Shown here one piece after another: positions 44,229-53,193 of a stretch of 64,000 nt of DNA. Source of the DNA: Labrenzia sp. R4_2. Its GTDB lineage: Bacteria; Pseudomonadota; Alphaproteobacteria; Rhizobiales; Stappiaceae. Position numbers and translations under genes: made by a program. Position 1 is the first letter of the stretch. Every line of letters starts with the position of its first letter. Below the pieces are notes generated by a model that made no database searches, was not told where the DNA came from, and saw only the letters and a list, made by a program, of their open reading frames with translations. Where the stretch lies: NCBI RefSeq assembly GCF_017743865.1, contig NZ_JAGHRJ010000001.1, forward strand, positions 248,001-312,000, read 5' to 3'.

Positions 44229-44741
44229 ATGGCGATGGCTGAGACAAACGGAAGAGATCCTAAAGCAATCACTGGCAAGACGGTCTTGCTGTGGCTGGTC
44301 GGGTTCTTTGGTGTGATCTTCCTGACCAACGGGATCTTTCTATACTACGCACTCGGGACCTTTCCGGGTGTCGCGGTAGAGAGTTCTTATGAAGCCGGTC
44401 AGGCCTACAATCAGGAAATTGCAGCGGCAAAAGCACAGGAGCAACTGAACTGGACCATCTCCAGCGAGTTGACGCGTCAGGCCGATGGTAGTGGCAAGCT
44501 TCTGGTCCTTGCGAAGGATGCCGCAGATGCACCGCTTTACGGGATCAATGTCGAGGCGACCCTGAAGCACCCGGCACAGGTCAATGCCGACATCGCTTTG
44601 ATCCTGACAGCGGACGGCGGCGGCCGGTATATCTCTGAAGTTGACGCATTGCCGGCCGGAAACTGGACGCTGCATCTTGAAGTAACCGAGAACGGCGAAC
44701 GCAAGTTCAAGTCCGAAAATCGCATATTCATCAAGGAATGA
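44229..44741 (+). CDS. fixH: cbb3 oxidase maturation protein FixH
   Basis: A 170-residue protein of the FixH family: one N-terminal membrane helix (about 15-40) containing the FGVIFLTNG segment, the family tyrosine/ESSYEAGQAYNQE motif just after it, and a periplasmic Ig-like domain. It works with FixG and FixI in copper delivery or oxidase assembly. ATG 44229 has GAGGAGACGG upstream. Confidence 0.9.
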   Translation: MAMAETNGRDPKAITGKTVLLWLVGFFGVIFLTNGIFLYYALGTFPGVAVESSYEAGQAYNQEIAAAKAQEQLNWTISSELTRQADGSGKLLVLAKDAADAPLYGINVEATLKHPAQVNADIALILTADGGGRYISEVDALPAGNWTLHLEVTENGERKFKSENRIFIKE

Positions 44742-44751
44742 GGCGGCAGAA

Positions 44752-47004
44752 GTGACGGTTCATCAGCGCGATTGGCAGGCTTTTGTAGTTCCAGCAGATG
44801 ACGGCGCGGTTCATATGGACTTGGCCGTTGACGGCATCACCTGTGCGGCATGTATGGGCGAAATCGAGCGCGGCCTGAAGCGGCTCCCTGGAATCCGCAA
44901 GGCCCGGGTGAATCTGACATCACAGCGGCTGGCGGTCGACTGGGTCGAAGACCAGACCGGAGCTGATGAAATCGTCGCTGAACTGGAACGGTTGGGGTAT
45001 GCGGCTCACCCGTTTGATCCAGCAAGTCAGAAAGAACGGCAGGACAAAACCGGCAAGCAATTGCTGCGCTGCCTTGCAGTCTCCGGGTTTGCTGGCATGA
45101 ACATCATGCTGTTGTCCGTTTCCGTGTGGTCGGGAAACGCGAGCGATATTACCCCGGAAACCCGGGACTTCTTTCACTGGCTCTCTGCCCTGATCGCCTT
45201 GCCGACCGTTGCCTATTCCGGCCAGCCGTTTGTCAAAAGCGCGTTCCGTGCCTTGTCCGCCGGCCGTCTGAATATGGACGTGCCGATCGTCATTGGTGTT
45301 GGTTTGGCTGTCGCGCTGTCGGTCGTCCAAACCATCCAGCATCATCACCATGCCTATTTTGAATCGGCTGTGATGCTGCTGTTTTTCTTGCTGGTCGGGC
45401 GGTATCTTGACCATAACATGCGCGGGCGCACGCGCTCGTTTGCAGAAAACATTGCAGCTTTGAAAGCTGAGGTGGCGGCCAGGATCAACCCGGATGGATC
45501 GGTTCGCGAAGTTCCCCTGTCGAAGATTGCAGCCGGAGACCTTGTACTTGTCGCAGGCGGTGAGCGGGTGCCGGTGGACGGTGTCGTCTCAAGCGGCATT
45601 TCCGAAATTGACCAAAGCCTTGTGACAGGAGAGAGCGTCCTTGTCCCCGTCAAGCCGGGCCAGCGGGTTTATGCCGGCACCCTCAACGGGGCCGGAGCAC
45701 TGCAGATCCGAGTAGAAGCGGCTTCAGGCGCGACGCTTCTCGATGAAGTCAACCGGTTGCTTGAAACGGCATCTCAAGCCAAGTCGAAGTATGTCCGGAT
45801 TGCCGACCGGGCCGCGCAGCTTTACGCACCGCTCGTTCATGGGGCCGCTGGCCTTACGTTCCTGGGCTGGCTTTTGGCGGGCATGGAGTGGCAGCCGGCA
45901 CTTGTGATCGCGATCTCGGTCCTGATCATTACCTGTCCGTGTGCTCTTGGATTGGCGGTTCCTGCTGTCCAGGTCGTTGCGTCGGGACAATTGTTCAAGT
46001 CGGGTGTCTTGCTGAACTCAGCCGATGCGATTGAACGTATGGCCGATATCGACACGATCCTGTTCGACAAAACCGGAACGCTGACCCTGGCTGAACCGGA
46101 ACTGGTTGAAGAGATTGACCGGCAAGATCCTGTGCTGGCCTTGGCTGGGCAGTTGGCATTGGCAAGCCGCCACCCCTTGTCGATGGCCCTGGTGAAGGCC
46201 ACCGGCGCGCTTGTCCCGCTTGCCGATGTACAGGAAGTGTCAGGTGCTGGCCTTGAAACCCATGTCGATGGGCAGCGGTTGCGGCTCGGAAGTCCGCTGT
46301 TTTGCGGTGCAAGGACAGAAGCAATTGAAGAACGGCTGTTGGCAGTGCCTGGGGCGTCGCTGCTGGCTATTCAGTATGGCGAAGAGCCCGTGCGTTTGTT
46401 GGCGGTTCGCCAGAAGCTCCGCTCCGATGCACGAGATGTCGTCGATCAATTGAAAGCGCAGGGATATGCTCTTGAGATTGTGTCAGGTGATACGCAGCCT
46501 TCTGTGGCGGAGTGTGCCGAAGCACTTGGAATTGAGGATTGGCAAGCCGCGATGACGCCTTCTGCGAAAATCGCCCGTCTGGAAGCCCTGCAGGCCGATG
46601 GCCGGAAAGTGCTGATGGTCGGTGACGGATTGAACGATGCGCCAGCGCTCGCCGGAGCGCATGTGTCGTTGTCTCCTGTCTCCGCTGTTCATCTCAGTCA
46701 GGCGGCAGCTGACGCCGTCTTTCTCGGCAAGAAACTTCAGCCAGTTTTTGATGCGCTACGGCTGTCCATACGGGCGCGGCGCGCAATTGAACAAAACCTC
46801 TGGATTTCGACCGTTTATAATATCATCGCGGTGCCAATCGCAGTTGCCGGATACGTGACCCCCTTGATGGCAGCCGTCGCCATGTCCGCTTCCTCATTGG
46901 CGGTGACAGCCAATGCGCTGCGTTTGAAATGGGGCAACCGGGTTGCAGCTGATGTTGAGGCTACGGCCGCCTTCGGCCCGGCAGCAAGCACCAAGGGAGA
47001 GTGA
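44752..47004 (+). CDS. fixI: Copper-translocating P-type ATPase
   Basis: A 750-residue P1B ATPase (CcoI/FixI). N-terminal metal-binding domain with C31-AA-C34, membrane CPC motif C395-P-C397, phosphorylation site D439 in DKTGT, and the GDGLNDAPAL hinge. It exports Cu for CuB insertion into FixN. The GTG at 44752 has GAGGCGG upstream and is ten bases after fixH. Confidence 0.94.
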   Translation: MTVHQRDWQAFVVPADDGAVHMDLAVDGITCAACMGEIERGLKRLPGIRKARVNLTSQRLAVDWVEDQTGADEIVAELERLGYAAHPFDPASQKERQDKTGKQLLRCLAVSGFAGMNIMLLSVSVWSGNASDITPETRDFFHWLSALIALPTVAYSGQPFVKSAFRALSAGRLNMDVPIVIGVGLAVALSVVQTIQHHHHAYFESAVMLLFFLLVGRYLDHNMRGRTRSFAENIAALKAEVAARINPDGSVREVPLSKIAAGDLVLVAGGERVPVDGVVSSGISEIDQSLVTGESVLVPVKPGQRVYAGTLNGAGALQIRVEAASGATLLDEVNRLLETASQAKSKYVRIADRAAQLYAPLVHGAAGLTFLGWLLAGMEWQPALVIAISVLIITCPCALGLAVPAVQVVASGQLFKSGVLLNSADAIERMADIDTILFDKTGTLTLAEPELVEEIDRQDPVLALAGQLALASRHPLSMALVKATGALVPLADVQEVSGAGLETHVDGQRLRLGSPLFCGARTEAIEERLLAVPGASLLAIQYGEEPVRLLAVRQKLRSDARDVVDQLKAQGYALEIVSGDTQPSVAECAEALGIEDWQAAMTPSAKIARLEALQADGRKVLMVGDGLNDAPALAGAHVSLSPVSAVHLSQAAADAVFLGKKLQPVFDALRLSIRARRAIEQNLWISTVYNIIAVPIAVAGYVTPLMAAVAMSASSLAVTANALRLKWGNRVAADVEATAAFGPAASTKGE

Positions 47005-47005
47005 A

Positions 47006-47170
47006 ATGGATGTCTTGATTTTTCTAATCCCGATTGCCCTCGTGCTCGGCGGCGTGGGCCTCGTAGCTTTTCTCTGGTCCTTAAAAACCGGGCAATATGA
47101 TGATCTGGAAGGGGCCAAATGGCGCATTCTGGATGACGATGATCTCCCCGAACGCAAAAACACCCGTTAA
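47006..47170 (+). CDS. fixS: cbb3 oxidase assembly small protein
   Basis: A 54-residue CcoS/FixS: one membrane helix right at the N-terminus (DVLIFLIPIALVLGGVGLVA) followed by the family WSLKTGQYDDLEG segment. It starts one base after the fixI stop with AGGGAG upstream. Needed for cofactor insertion into the oxidase. Confidence 0.93.
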   Translation: MDVLIFLIPIALVLGGVGLVAFLWSLKTGQYDDLEGAKWRILDDDDLPERKNTR

Positions 47171-47201
47171 CCTGTGCAAGGGGGCTCCCGTACCGGCTAA
47201 G

Positions 47202-47366
47202 TCAGGAAAGGATGTTCGATAGGACCATGCCGGTCGCAAGGATCAGCAGCCCTATCCCTGAAAGCAGAAGCATGTTCGGGCGATACGCCCCGCTCACGTT
47301 TGATTGTAAATGATGCTCTTTGGAGCCAGGTGCGCTGTCCGGAGCGTTGTTTTCATCTTCGGTCAT
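47202..47366 (-). CDS. Small membrane protein of unknown function
   Basis: A possible 54-residue protein: polar, acidic N-terminus (TEDENNAPDS) and one C-terminal membrane helix (MLLLSGIGLLILATGMVLSN). The open frame runs on to 47558, but the upstream part looks non-coding. No clear ribosome binding site precedes the ATG. It converges on fixS. Kept because the helix is well formed; the call is tentative. Confidence 0.4.
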   Translation of the reverse strand: MTEDENNAPDSAPGSKEHHLQSNVSGAYRPNMLLLSGIGLLILATGMVLSNILS

Positions 47367-47664
47367 ATATCGAACGATCACCCATAATCCTGTTTGTCTA
47401 TTTCCAGCGGGCAGACAGCCCATATTTTTGGGACCAGTCATCTGGAGAATGGCGCTGCAGTTTGAAAGTCCTGTTAATCGGAAAGCCGCAAAAGTCTTAA
47501 TTCTTCGCAACATTACTAAAACGTAAGGGCAGGGATTACGAATTAACCAGTTCTCCAATAAGATGGCTTACCTTTACAATTTGAGAGCATGTTCAATGCC
47601 GGAACGCGACTAACGCATTGTTCAGAAATTCATGTCAGAGAAGACATGAACTTAGGAGGATTGG

Positions 47665-48201
47665 GTGAGCCTGGATCTGGCCTCGTTGACGTTTTTGCTG
47701 GTGGAAGACAGCGCGTATATGCGGACCATTCTGCGCACGATGCTGCAGGGGTTCGGAGCGCGTCGGATTGTCGAAGCCGAAGATGGCGCATCCGGCTTGG
47801 AGGCGATGGACCGTGCTAACCCGGATATCTTGATCCTTGATTGGGTCATGCCGATCCTTGATGGCGCGGACATGGTTCGGATGATCCGCAGCCCAAACAA
47901 TCCTTTTGCCTACATTCCGATCATCATGGTGACTGCACATACGGAACGTAGCCGTATTGTCGAAGCGCGTCGGCTTGGTGTTCACGAGCTCCTCTCCAAA
48001 CCGATTTCCGCCAAGGCGCTCTATCAGCGGGTGTCGAGTGTGATCGTTCAGCCACGGGACTTCATCAAGACCGCGACCTATTTTGGTCCGGCCCCGCGCG
48101 AGATCCGCAATCGTCAGAAAATCTGGCAAGGTGGTCCTGGGGAACAGCCAGGTGGCGACCAAGGAAATGGCGGAGACGGCGCAGTCACAGCTATCGGTTA
48201 G
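47665..48201 (+). CDS. CheY-like single-domain response regulator
   Basis: A 178-residue regulator with one receiver (about 5-130: FLLVEDS, ILDWVMPILDG, KPIS) and a Gly/Gln-rich tail of about 45 residues with no known output domain. The GTG at 47665 has AGGAGG upstream. Such proteins may signal by protein contact. No kinase gene is adjacent. Confidence 0.82.
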   Translation: MSLDLASLTFLLVEDSAYMRTILRTMLQGFGARRIVEAEDGASGLEAMDRANPDILILDWVMPILDGADMVRMIRSPNNPFAYIPIIMVTAHTERSRIVEARRLGVHELLSKPISAKALYQRVSSVIVQPRDFIKTATYFGPAPREIRNRQKIWQGGPGEQPGGDQGNGGDGAVTAIG

Positions 48202-48217
48202 GTCTGCTTAGACCCCG

Positions 48218-48439
48218 CTAGGCGGCTGACTGTTTCGAATCTGCAGTATTCTCTGCGCCTAACCCATCTGTCTGGGCCAGTGAAGCGCTCGCGTCAGAGA
48301 ACTGCGCCAGTAGATCCAAATCAACAGTGTAATTGTCGAGCAGGAATTGTGAAAGAGCATCTATAGGGAGATGTTGATACCCCTCAACAGCTTCATTGAG
48401 AGCTTCTAGTGTGTCTAGTCTTTCACGAATTTTTATCAT
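48218..48439 (-). CDS. Small unknown protein next to the CheY-like gene
   Basis: A 73-residue acidic, mostly helical protein (LDTLEALNEAVEGYQ, then LDNYTVDLDLLAQFSD) with no membrane segment. GGGA lies upstream of the ATG. It converges on the CheY-like gene. I do not recognise the family. Confidence 0.5.
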   Translation of the reverse strand: MIKIRERLDTLEALNEAVEGYQHLPIDALSQFLLDNYTVDLDLLAQFSDASASLAQTDGLGAENTADSKQSAA

Positions 48440-48634
48440 GACATCCCAAGTCAATCACGAATCATGACCTTTGTTATGATATAGGGTTAATAATAGGTAA
48501 TTGTCTGGAGGGCAACAGCTGTCCGGAAAATAAGCTGCAATTGAATAACCAATTATATTTTGTTCACACCGATGCGCACTTGTTGCTAAACAAAGCGCAC
48601 CGTAGGTCTACAGGTGACAACAAAGGATCTCGAA

Positions 48635-49078
48635 ATGGCTGCCGTCGTTTACGTTTTGAATGGCCCGAACCTCAATCTTCTGGGTAAGCGGCAGCCAGAG
48701 ATTTACGGAACGCAAACCCTTGCCGATGTTGAAGAGTTGTGCCGGTCCACCGCGGCGCGTTTGGGCATGACCGCCGATTGCCGGCAAAGCAACGCGGAAC
48801 ATGAACTCATCGACTGGATTCAGGAGGCGCGGGAAACAGCCGCCGCGATCGTTATCAATCCCGCGGCTTACTCGCACACATCTGTCGCCATTCTAGATGC
48901 CCTGAACGCTTGTGAGTTTCCGGTTATCGAGGTCCATATCTCCAACATTCACAAGCGTGAAGAGTTTCGTCATCACTCCTACGTTTCAAGCCGCGCAGAT
49001 GCAGTCATCGCTGGCTGTGGTGTTCAGGGCTATGAGCTTGCACTTACCCATGCCGCCAGCTTGGTGCGCGGTGGTTAG
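48635..49078 (+). CDS. aroQ: Type II 3-dehydroquinate dehydratase
   Basis: A 147-residue enzyme of the shikimate pathway, dehydrating 3-dehydroquinate to 3-dehydroshikimate. Hallmarks: [19 protein letters not shown] with the catalytic Tyr loop, [45 protein letters not shown] 48635 follows AAGGATC; the frame also opens at 48614. Confidence 0.95.
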   Translation: MAAVVYVLNGPNLNLLGKRQPEIYGTQTLADVEELCRSTAARLGMTADCRQSNAEHELIDWIQEARETAAAIVINPAAYSHTSVAILDALNACEFPVIEVHISNIHKREEFRHHSYVSSRADAVIAGCGVQGYELALTHAASLVRGG

Positions 49079-49111
49079 AAGCTCAAGTTAGCATCGGGAG
49101 TTCTGGGCCGT

Positions 49112-49933
49112 TTAGGCGCCGCTTCCTTTCAGGAACTCGCGGGCGACCGTGCGAGCCACGATTTTGACGTCAAGCCACAGGCTCACATTCTCAATGTATG
49201 CAAGATCATACTCGAGCCGCATACGCGCCAGGTCCGCATCGGATGCATCTCCGCGATACCCGTTGACTTGTGCAAGGCCGGTGATGCCTGGCAGCACCTG
49301 AAGCCGGTCATAATAGCGATAGTCGAGGCACTCGTAGGGAACTCCGCCTGCCTGCATGCCGGGGACATAAGGCCGTGGGCCCACAAGCGACATTTGCCCG
49401 CGCAACACGTTCCAAAGCTGAGGCAGTTCGTCAAAGCTGCTCTGGCGCAGGAAACGTCCAATCCATGTAACGCGCTGATCGTCCACAATGGTGTGCTGCA
49501 AGCCCGTATGGTCACATTGATCGACGAACATCGTCCGGTACTTGAGAATGGAAAACGGTTGTCCGTTAATCCCAAGACGGGTCTGACGGAAGAACACCGG
49601 TCCACGGCTGGTCAGTTTGATCGTTAGGGCAATGCCTGCAAGGAGAGGGAACAAAAACACGAGGCCGGCGAGCGCGCCCGTGACATCGAAGACCCGTTTC
49701 AATGCGCGCTGCAAGGGCTTCGCTTCGTAGACTGGGCGCTTTACCTCTGCGTAAGGCGAGGCAGCTTTCCGCAGCTGGCGGGCAGTCAGTATCCGTTGTG
49801 CCGCCCCGCCGCGAATTTTCTGCATACGGCCTGAATTGGTGCCTCTGAACAAGCCGGAAGACGGCGTCGCAAAGCCAAAGCGATGATGCTTACTGGCCTT
49901 TTTCCCCTCGTCTGTCAGCGTCTCATCTGCCAT
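49112..49933 (-). CDS. ExoY-like undecaprenyl-phosphate sugar transferase
   Basis: A 273-residue polyprenyl-phosphate sugar phosphotransferase (PF02397). A basic N-terminal region, one membrane helix about 85-105, then the conserved cytoplasmic catalytic part (GPVFFRQTRLG, LKYRTM, SSFDELPQLWNVL, MSLVGPRP, PGITGLAQVNGYRG). It starts exopolysaccharide repeat synthesis by loading the first sugar on the lipid carrier. A CRP-like palindrome lies about 100 bases upstream, and UDP-glucose dehydrogenase is encoded beyond it. Confidence 0.9.
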   Translation of the reverse strand: MADETLTDEGKKASKHHRFGFATPSSGLFRGTNSGRMQKIRGGAAQRILTARQLRKAASPYAEVKRPVYEAKPLQRALKRVFDVTGALAGLVFLFPLLAGIALTIKLTSRGPVFFRQTRLGINGQPFSILKYRTMFVDQCDHTGLQHTIVDDQRVTWIGRFLRQSSFDELPQLWNVLRGQMSLVGPRPYVPGMQAGGVPYECLDYRYYDRLQVLPGITGLAQVNGYRGDASDADLARMRLEYDLAYIENVSLWLDVKIVARTVAREFLKGSGA

Positions 49934-50034
49934 GCGCCTAAAACACCCGTTGCCCGCTTAGCCCTACCTAACTTTGCGGACCATAAATCAGAACATTTTC
50001 AGGTTCCAATTAAATATTAGTAAAGTGTTAACGC

Positions 50035-50050
50035 TGTGATCCAGATCACG
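50035..50050. promoter_or_regulatory. CRP-like palindrome
   Basis: TGTGA-tccaga-TCACG matches the TGTGA-N6-TCACA form at nine of ten positions and contains the perfect palindrome gtgatc-ca-gatcac. It lies 102 bases before the ExoY-like start, in a 261-base gap. Confidence 0.5.
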
Positions 50051-50194
50051 AAGTGCATGAGATAAAATACTTATTTGCGCTGACGGAGAAAATGGCGTCC
50101 AGATTTTTCCTTACAGTAGCGTTGCGAAGGAGAAAAAGGCACACCCGAAAAACACCAGAAACGCACAGGTTTGCAACCTAAATACAACCATGTG

Positions 50195-51502
50195 TCAGTA
50201 CGAGCGGCCAACGCTCGTATAGTAGAAACCAGCTTCTGCCATGTATGCAGGTGTGTAGATGTTCCGGAGGTCTGCAACCTTTGGGGTTTTGACCAGCGAT
50301 TTCACGCGCTCCAGATCCAGCGCCCGGAATTGGTCCCACTCGGTCACGATCACGATCGCATCAGCACCTTCGATCGCGTGGTAAGGACCGTCACAGAACA
50401 TGACGTCCTGCATAAGTTTGGCGGCCTCTTCCATGCTCGCCGGGTCAAAGGCGCGAATCTTGGCTCCGGCTGCTTGCAGTTTTTGAACGATGTCGATGCT
50501 GGGCGCTTCGCGCATGTCATCGGTGTTCGGTTTGAAGGCGAGGCCGAGAAGGGCGATTGTTTTGCCGTCGACATCCCCGCCCATGAAATCAATGACCTTG
50601 TCTGCCATTTTCTTCTTCCGCGCAGCGTTCACCTCGATCACCGAATCGACGATTTTCAGCCCGGATTCCGCGTCGGCTGCGATCTTGGATAGAGCAAGCG
50701 TATCTTTCGGGAAGCAGGAGCCGCCGTAGCCAGGCCCCGCGTGCAAGAACTTGGAGCCAATCCGGTTGTCCAGACCAATGCCGCGGGAGACTTCCTGAAC
50801 ATTGCCGCCGACCTTCTCGCAAAGGTCAGCAATTTCGTTGATGAAGGTGATCTTTACGGCAAGGAAGGCGTTGGCAGCATATTTGATGAGTTCGGACGTG
50901 CGGCGCTTGGTGACCAGGATCGGCGTCTCATTGAGATAGAGCGGCCGGTAGAGCTCCCGCATGACATCCACCGCCTTGGCGCTGTCTGTGCCGACAACAA
51001 CACGGTCTGGTCGTTTGAAATCTTCGATGGCAGCACCTTCCCGCAAGAATTCCGGGTTTGAGACGACTGCAAAGTCCGCATCGGGACGGGTCTTGCGGAT
51101 AATCGCTTCCACTTCGTCCCCAGTGCCGACCGGAACGGTTGATTTCGTCACCACTACCGTGAACCCGTCAATGAGCGTGGCGATCTCTTCGGCTGCTGCA
51201 TACACATATGTCAGGTCCGCATGTCCGTCGCCCCGGCGGGTCGGGGTTCCAACCGCGATGAAAACAGCATCCGCGCCTTTGACAGCTTCTTCTGCATCGG
51301 TCGAAAAGAACAGCCGCTCTTCGGAAACGTTCTTGGCGACCAGTTCTTGAAGGCCAGGCTCATAGATCGGGATCTCGCCCTTGTTCAGGGCATCGATCTT
51401 GGCAGCGTCCTTGTCAATGCAGGTTACAATGTGGCCGAAGTCGGCAAAACAGGTTCCAGATACCAGACCGACATACCCGGTCCCAATCATTGCAACGCGC
51501 AT
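50195..51502 (-). CDS. ugd: UDP-glucose 6-dehydrogenase
   Basis: A 435-residue NAD-dependent enzyme making UDP-glucuronate. N-terminal Rossmann motif GTGYVGLVSGTCFA, catalytic C263 in GGSCFPKDT, and the C-terminal GLAFKPNTDDMREAPS motif. It supplies acidic sugar precursors for the surface polysaccharide whose first transferase gene lies downstream; the rhizobial equivalent is RkpK. Confidence 0.95.
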   Translation of the reverse strand: MRVAMIGTGYVGLVSGTCFADFGHIVTCIDKDAAKIDALNKGEIPIYEPGLQELVAKNVSEERLFFSTDAEEAVKGADAVFIAVGTPTRRGDGHADLTYVYAAAEEIATLIDGFTVVVTKSTVPVGTGDEVEAIIRKTRPDADFAVVSNPEFLREGAAIEDFKRPDRVVVGTDSAKAVDVMRELYRPLYLNETPILVTKRRTSELIKYAANAFLAVKITFINEIADLCEKVGGNVQEVSRGIGLDNRIGSKFLHAGPGYGGSCFPKDTLALSKIAADAESGLKIVDSVIEVNAARKKKMADKVIDFMGGDVDGKTIALLGLAFKPNTDDMREAPSIDIVQKLQAAGAKIRAFDPASMEEAAKLMQDVMFCDGPYHAIEGADAIVIVTEWDQFRALDLERVKSLVKTPKVADLRNIYTPAYMAEAGFYYTSVGRSY

Positions 51503-51744
51503 CGTCTATCCCAGTTTTTCCAGACAGGATCGTTTATCCCGTCAAAGGCGCGGCCAGGGCATGGAATACCCTTAGCCGAAGAAGAAAACTCAGCGCGTTG
51601 GTACTGGCTTTCTGACTGGTGTCAATCCACGAAGGGCTGCACGGGAACCAATTGCGCCAAGTTGCGGCCCTTATGCCGCAGTTTTCGGCACACTATTATG
51701 ACGGCAATGTTTCTTGCCTTGGTTTTCGAGGCAAGTTTGGACCA

Positions 51745-52440
51745 TCAGACAGTCAGATAACGCCTGACGTCCGCCTCAGACATGTCGGCGCCACGTCCGG
51801 ATAAAACCACTTCGCCGCGGTCCATCACCGCGTAATCATCTGCAAGATCCCGGGCGAACTCGAAATACTGTTCAACCAGGACAATCGCCATTGTTCCTTG
51901 ATCCCTAAGCCATGAGATGGCCCGGCCAATATCCTTGATGATCGATGGCTGAATTCCTTCGGTCGGTTCATCAAGAACCAGCAGTTTTGGGCGCGTCACC
52001 AAGGCTCTGGCGATCGCAAGCTGCTGCTGTTGACCGCCGGACAGATCGCCGCCACGGCGATGCAGCATGTCCTTCAGAACCGGAAAGAGATCGAAGATCG
52101 TATCCGGGATAAATCGTTCCTTGCGCGGGATCGGCGCGTAGCCCGTTTCCAGGTTTTCCTTGACCGACAAAAGGGGAAACACTTCGCGCCCTTGTGGAAC
52201 AATGGCGATGCCCTTCTTGGCCCGTGCATGCGGCGGCAGGTTGGAAATGTCCTCACCGTTCCAAATGATATGCCCTGAACTGATGGGCTGCTGACCGGCG
52301 ACTGCGCGCAACGTCGACGTCTTTCCGACACCGTTACGGCCCATAAGACAGGTCACTTTGCCCGTTTCAGCACTCAAAGAGACACCTTTAAGTGCTTGGG
52401 CGGCACCATAGTGCAGATTTATGTTTTCGACTTTGAGCAT
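51745..52440 (-). CDS. urtE: Urea ABC transporter ATP-binding subunit UrtE
   Basis: A 231-residue ABC ATPase of the branched-chain amino acid (LivF) type. Walker A GRNGVGKTS, signature LSGGQQQQLAIARAL, Walker B LLVLDEPTEGIQ. The EGIQPSII sequence after Walker B is typical of UrtE. Last gene of urtABCDE, four bases from urtD. Confidence 0.93.
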   Translation of the reverse strand: MLKVENINLHYGAAQALKGVSLSAETGKVTCLMGRNGVGKTSTLRAVAGQQPISSGHIIWNGEDISNLPPHARAKKGIAIVPQGREVFPLLSVKENLETGYAPIPRKERFIPDTIFDLFPVLKDMLHRRGGDLSGGQQQQLAIARALVTRPKLLVLDEPTEGIQPSIIKDIGRAISWLRDQGTMAIVLVEQYFEFARDLADDYAVMDRGEVVLSGRGADMSEADVRRYLTV

Positions 52441-52443
52441 GTC

Positions 52444-53190
52444 TCACCGCCCCAGATAGACTTCAACAACCCGCTCGTCGGCGGAGACGTGATCAAGAGA
52501 GCCCTCGGCCAGAACAGATCCTTCGTGCAGGACCGTGACTTTCACACCAAGGGAGCGGACGAAATCCATGTCGTGTTCGACGACAACGACGGAATGGTCT
52601 TTGGCAATCTCTTTCAAGAGTTCGGCTGTTTCCGCTGTTTCCGCGTCGGTCATACCGGCGGCAGGCTCATCCACGAGCAAGAGTTTTGGATCCTGGGCCA
52701 GCAGCATCCCGATTTCCAGCCATTGTTTTTGGCCGTGGGAGAGATTTGCCGCCAGCTCATCGCGTTTTTCGCCGAGGCGGATCAGCTCAAGAAGCTCTTC
52801 AATCCGCTTTTTTTCAGCGCCTGTAACGACGTGAAACAGGGTTGCGAACGGTCCCCGGGGTGCTTTGAGCGACAATTCGAGATTGTCCCAGACCGTGTGA
52901 CTTTCAAACACGGTCGGCTTTTGAAACTTGCGGCCAATACCAAGCTCGGCGATGGAAGCCTCGTCTTCTCCTGTCAGATCGATGACACCGTTGAAAAAGA
53001 CCTCTCCCGTATCAGGTCGGGTTTTCCCGGTAATAATATCCATCATCGTGGTTTTGCCGGCACCATTTGGGCCGATGATCGCCCGCATTTCTCCCGGGTC
53101 GATGGTCAGCGAGAGGTCGTTGATCGCCTTGAAGCCGTCGAAGGAGACTGAGACACCGTCCAGATAAAGCTGGCTTGTTGATCTGGCCAT
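52444..53190 (-). CDS. urtD: Urea ABC transporter ATP-binding subunit UrtD
   Basis: A 248-residue ABC ATPase of the LivG type. Walker A GPNGAGKTT, signature LSHGQKQWLEIGMLL (the HGQ variant with WLEI is usual for UrtD), and Walker B LLLVDEPAAGM. It pairs with UrtE on the UrtBC permease. Three bases separate it from urtC. Confidence 0.94.
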   Translation of the reverse strand: MARSTSQLYLDGVSVSFDGFKAINDLSLTIDPGEMRAIIGPNGAGKTTMMDIITGKTRPDTGEVFFNGVIDLTGEDEASIAELGIGRKFQKPTVFESHTVWDNLELSLKAPRGPFATLFHVVTGAEKKRIEELLELIRLGEKRDELAANLSHGQKQWLEIGMLLAQDPKLLLVDEPAAGMTDAETAETAELLKEIAKDHSVVVVEHDMDFVRSLGVKVTVLHEGSVLAEGSLDHVSADERVVEVYLGR

Positions 53191-53193
53191 GAG

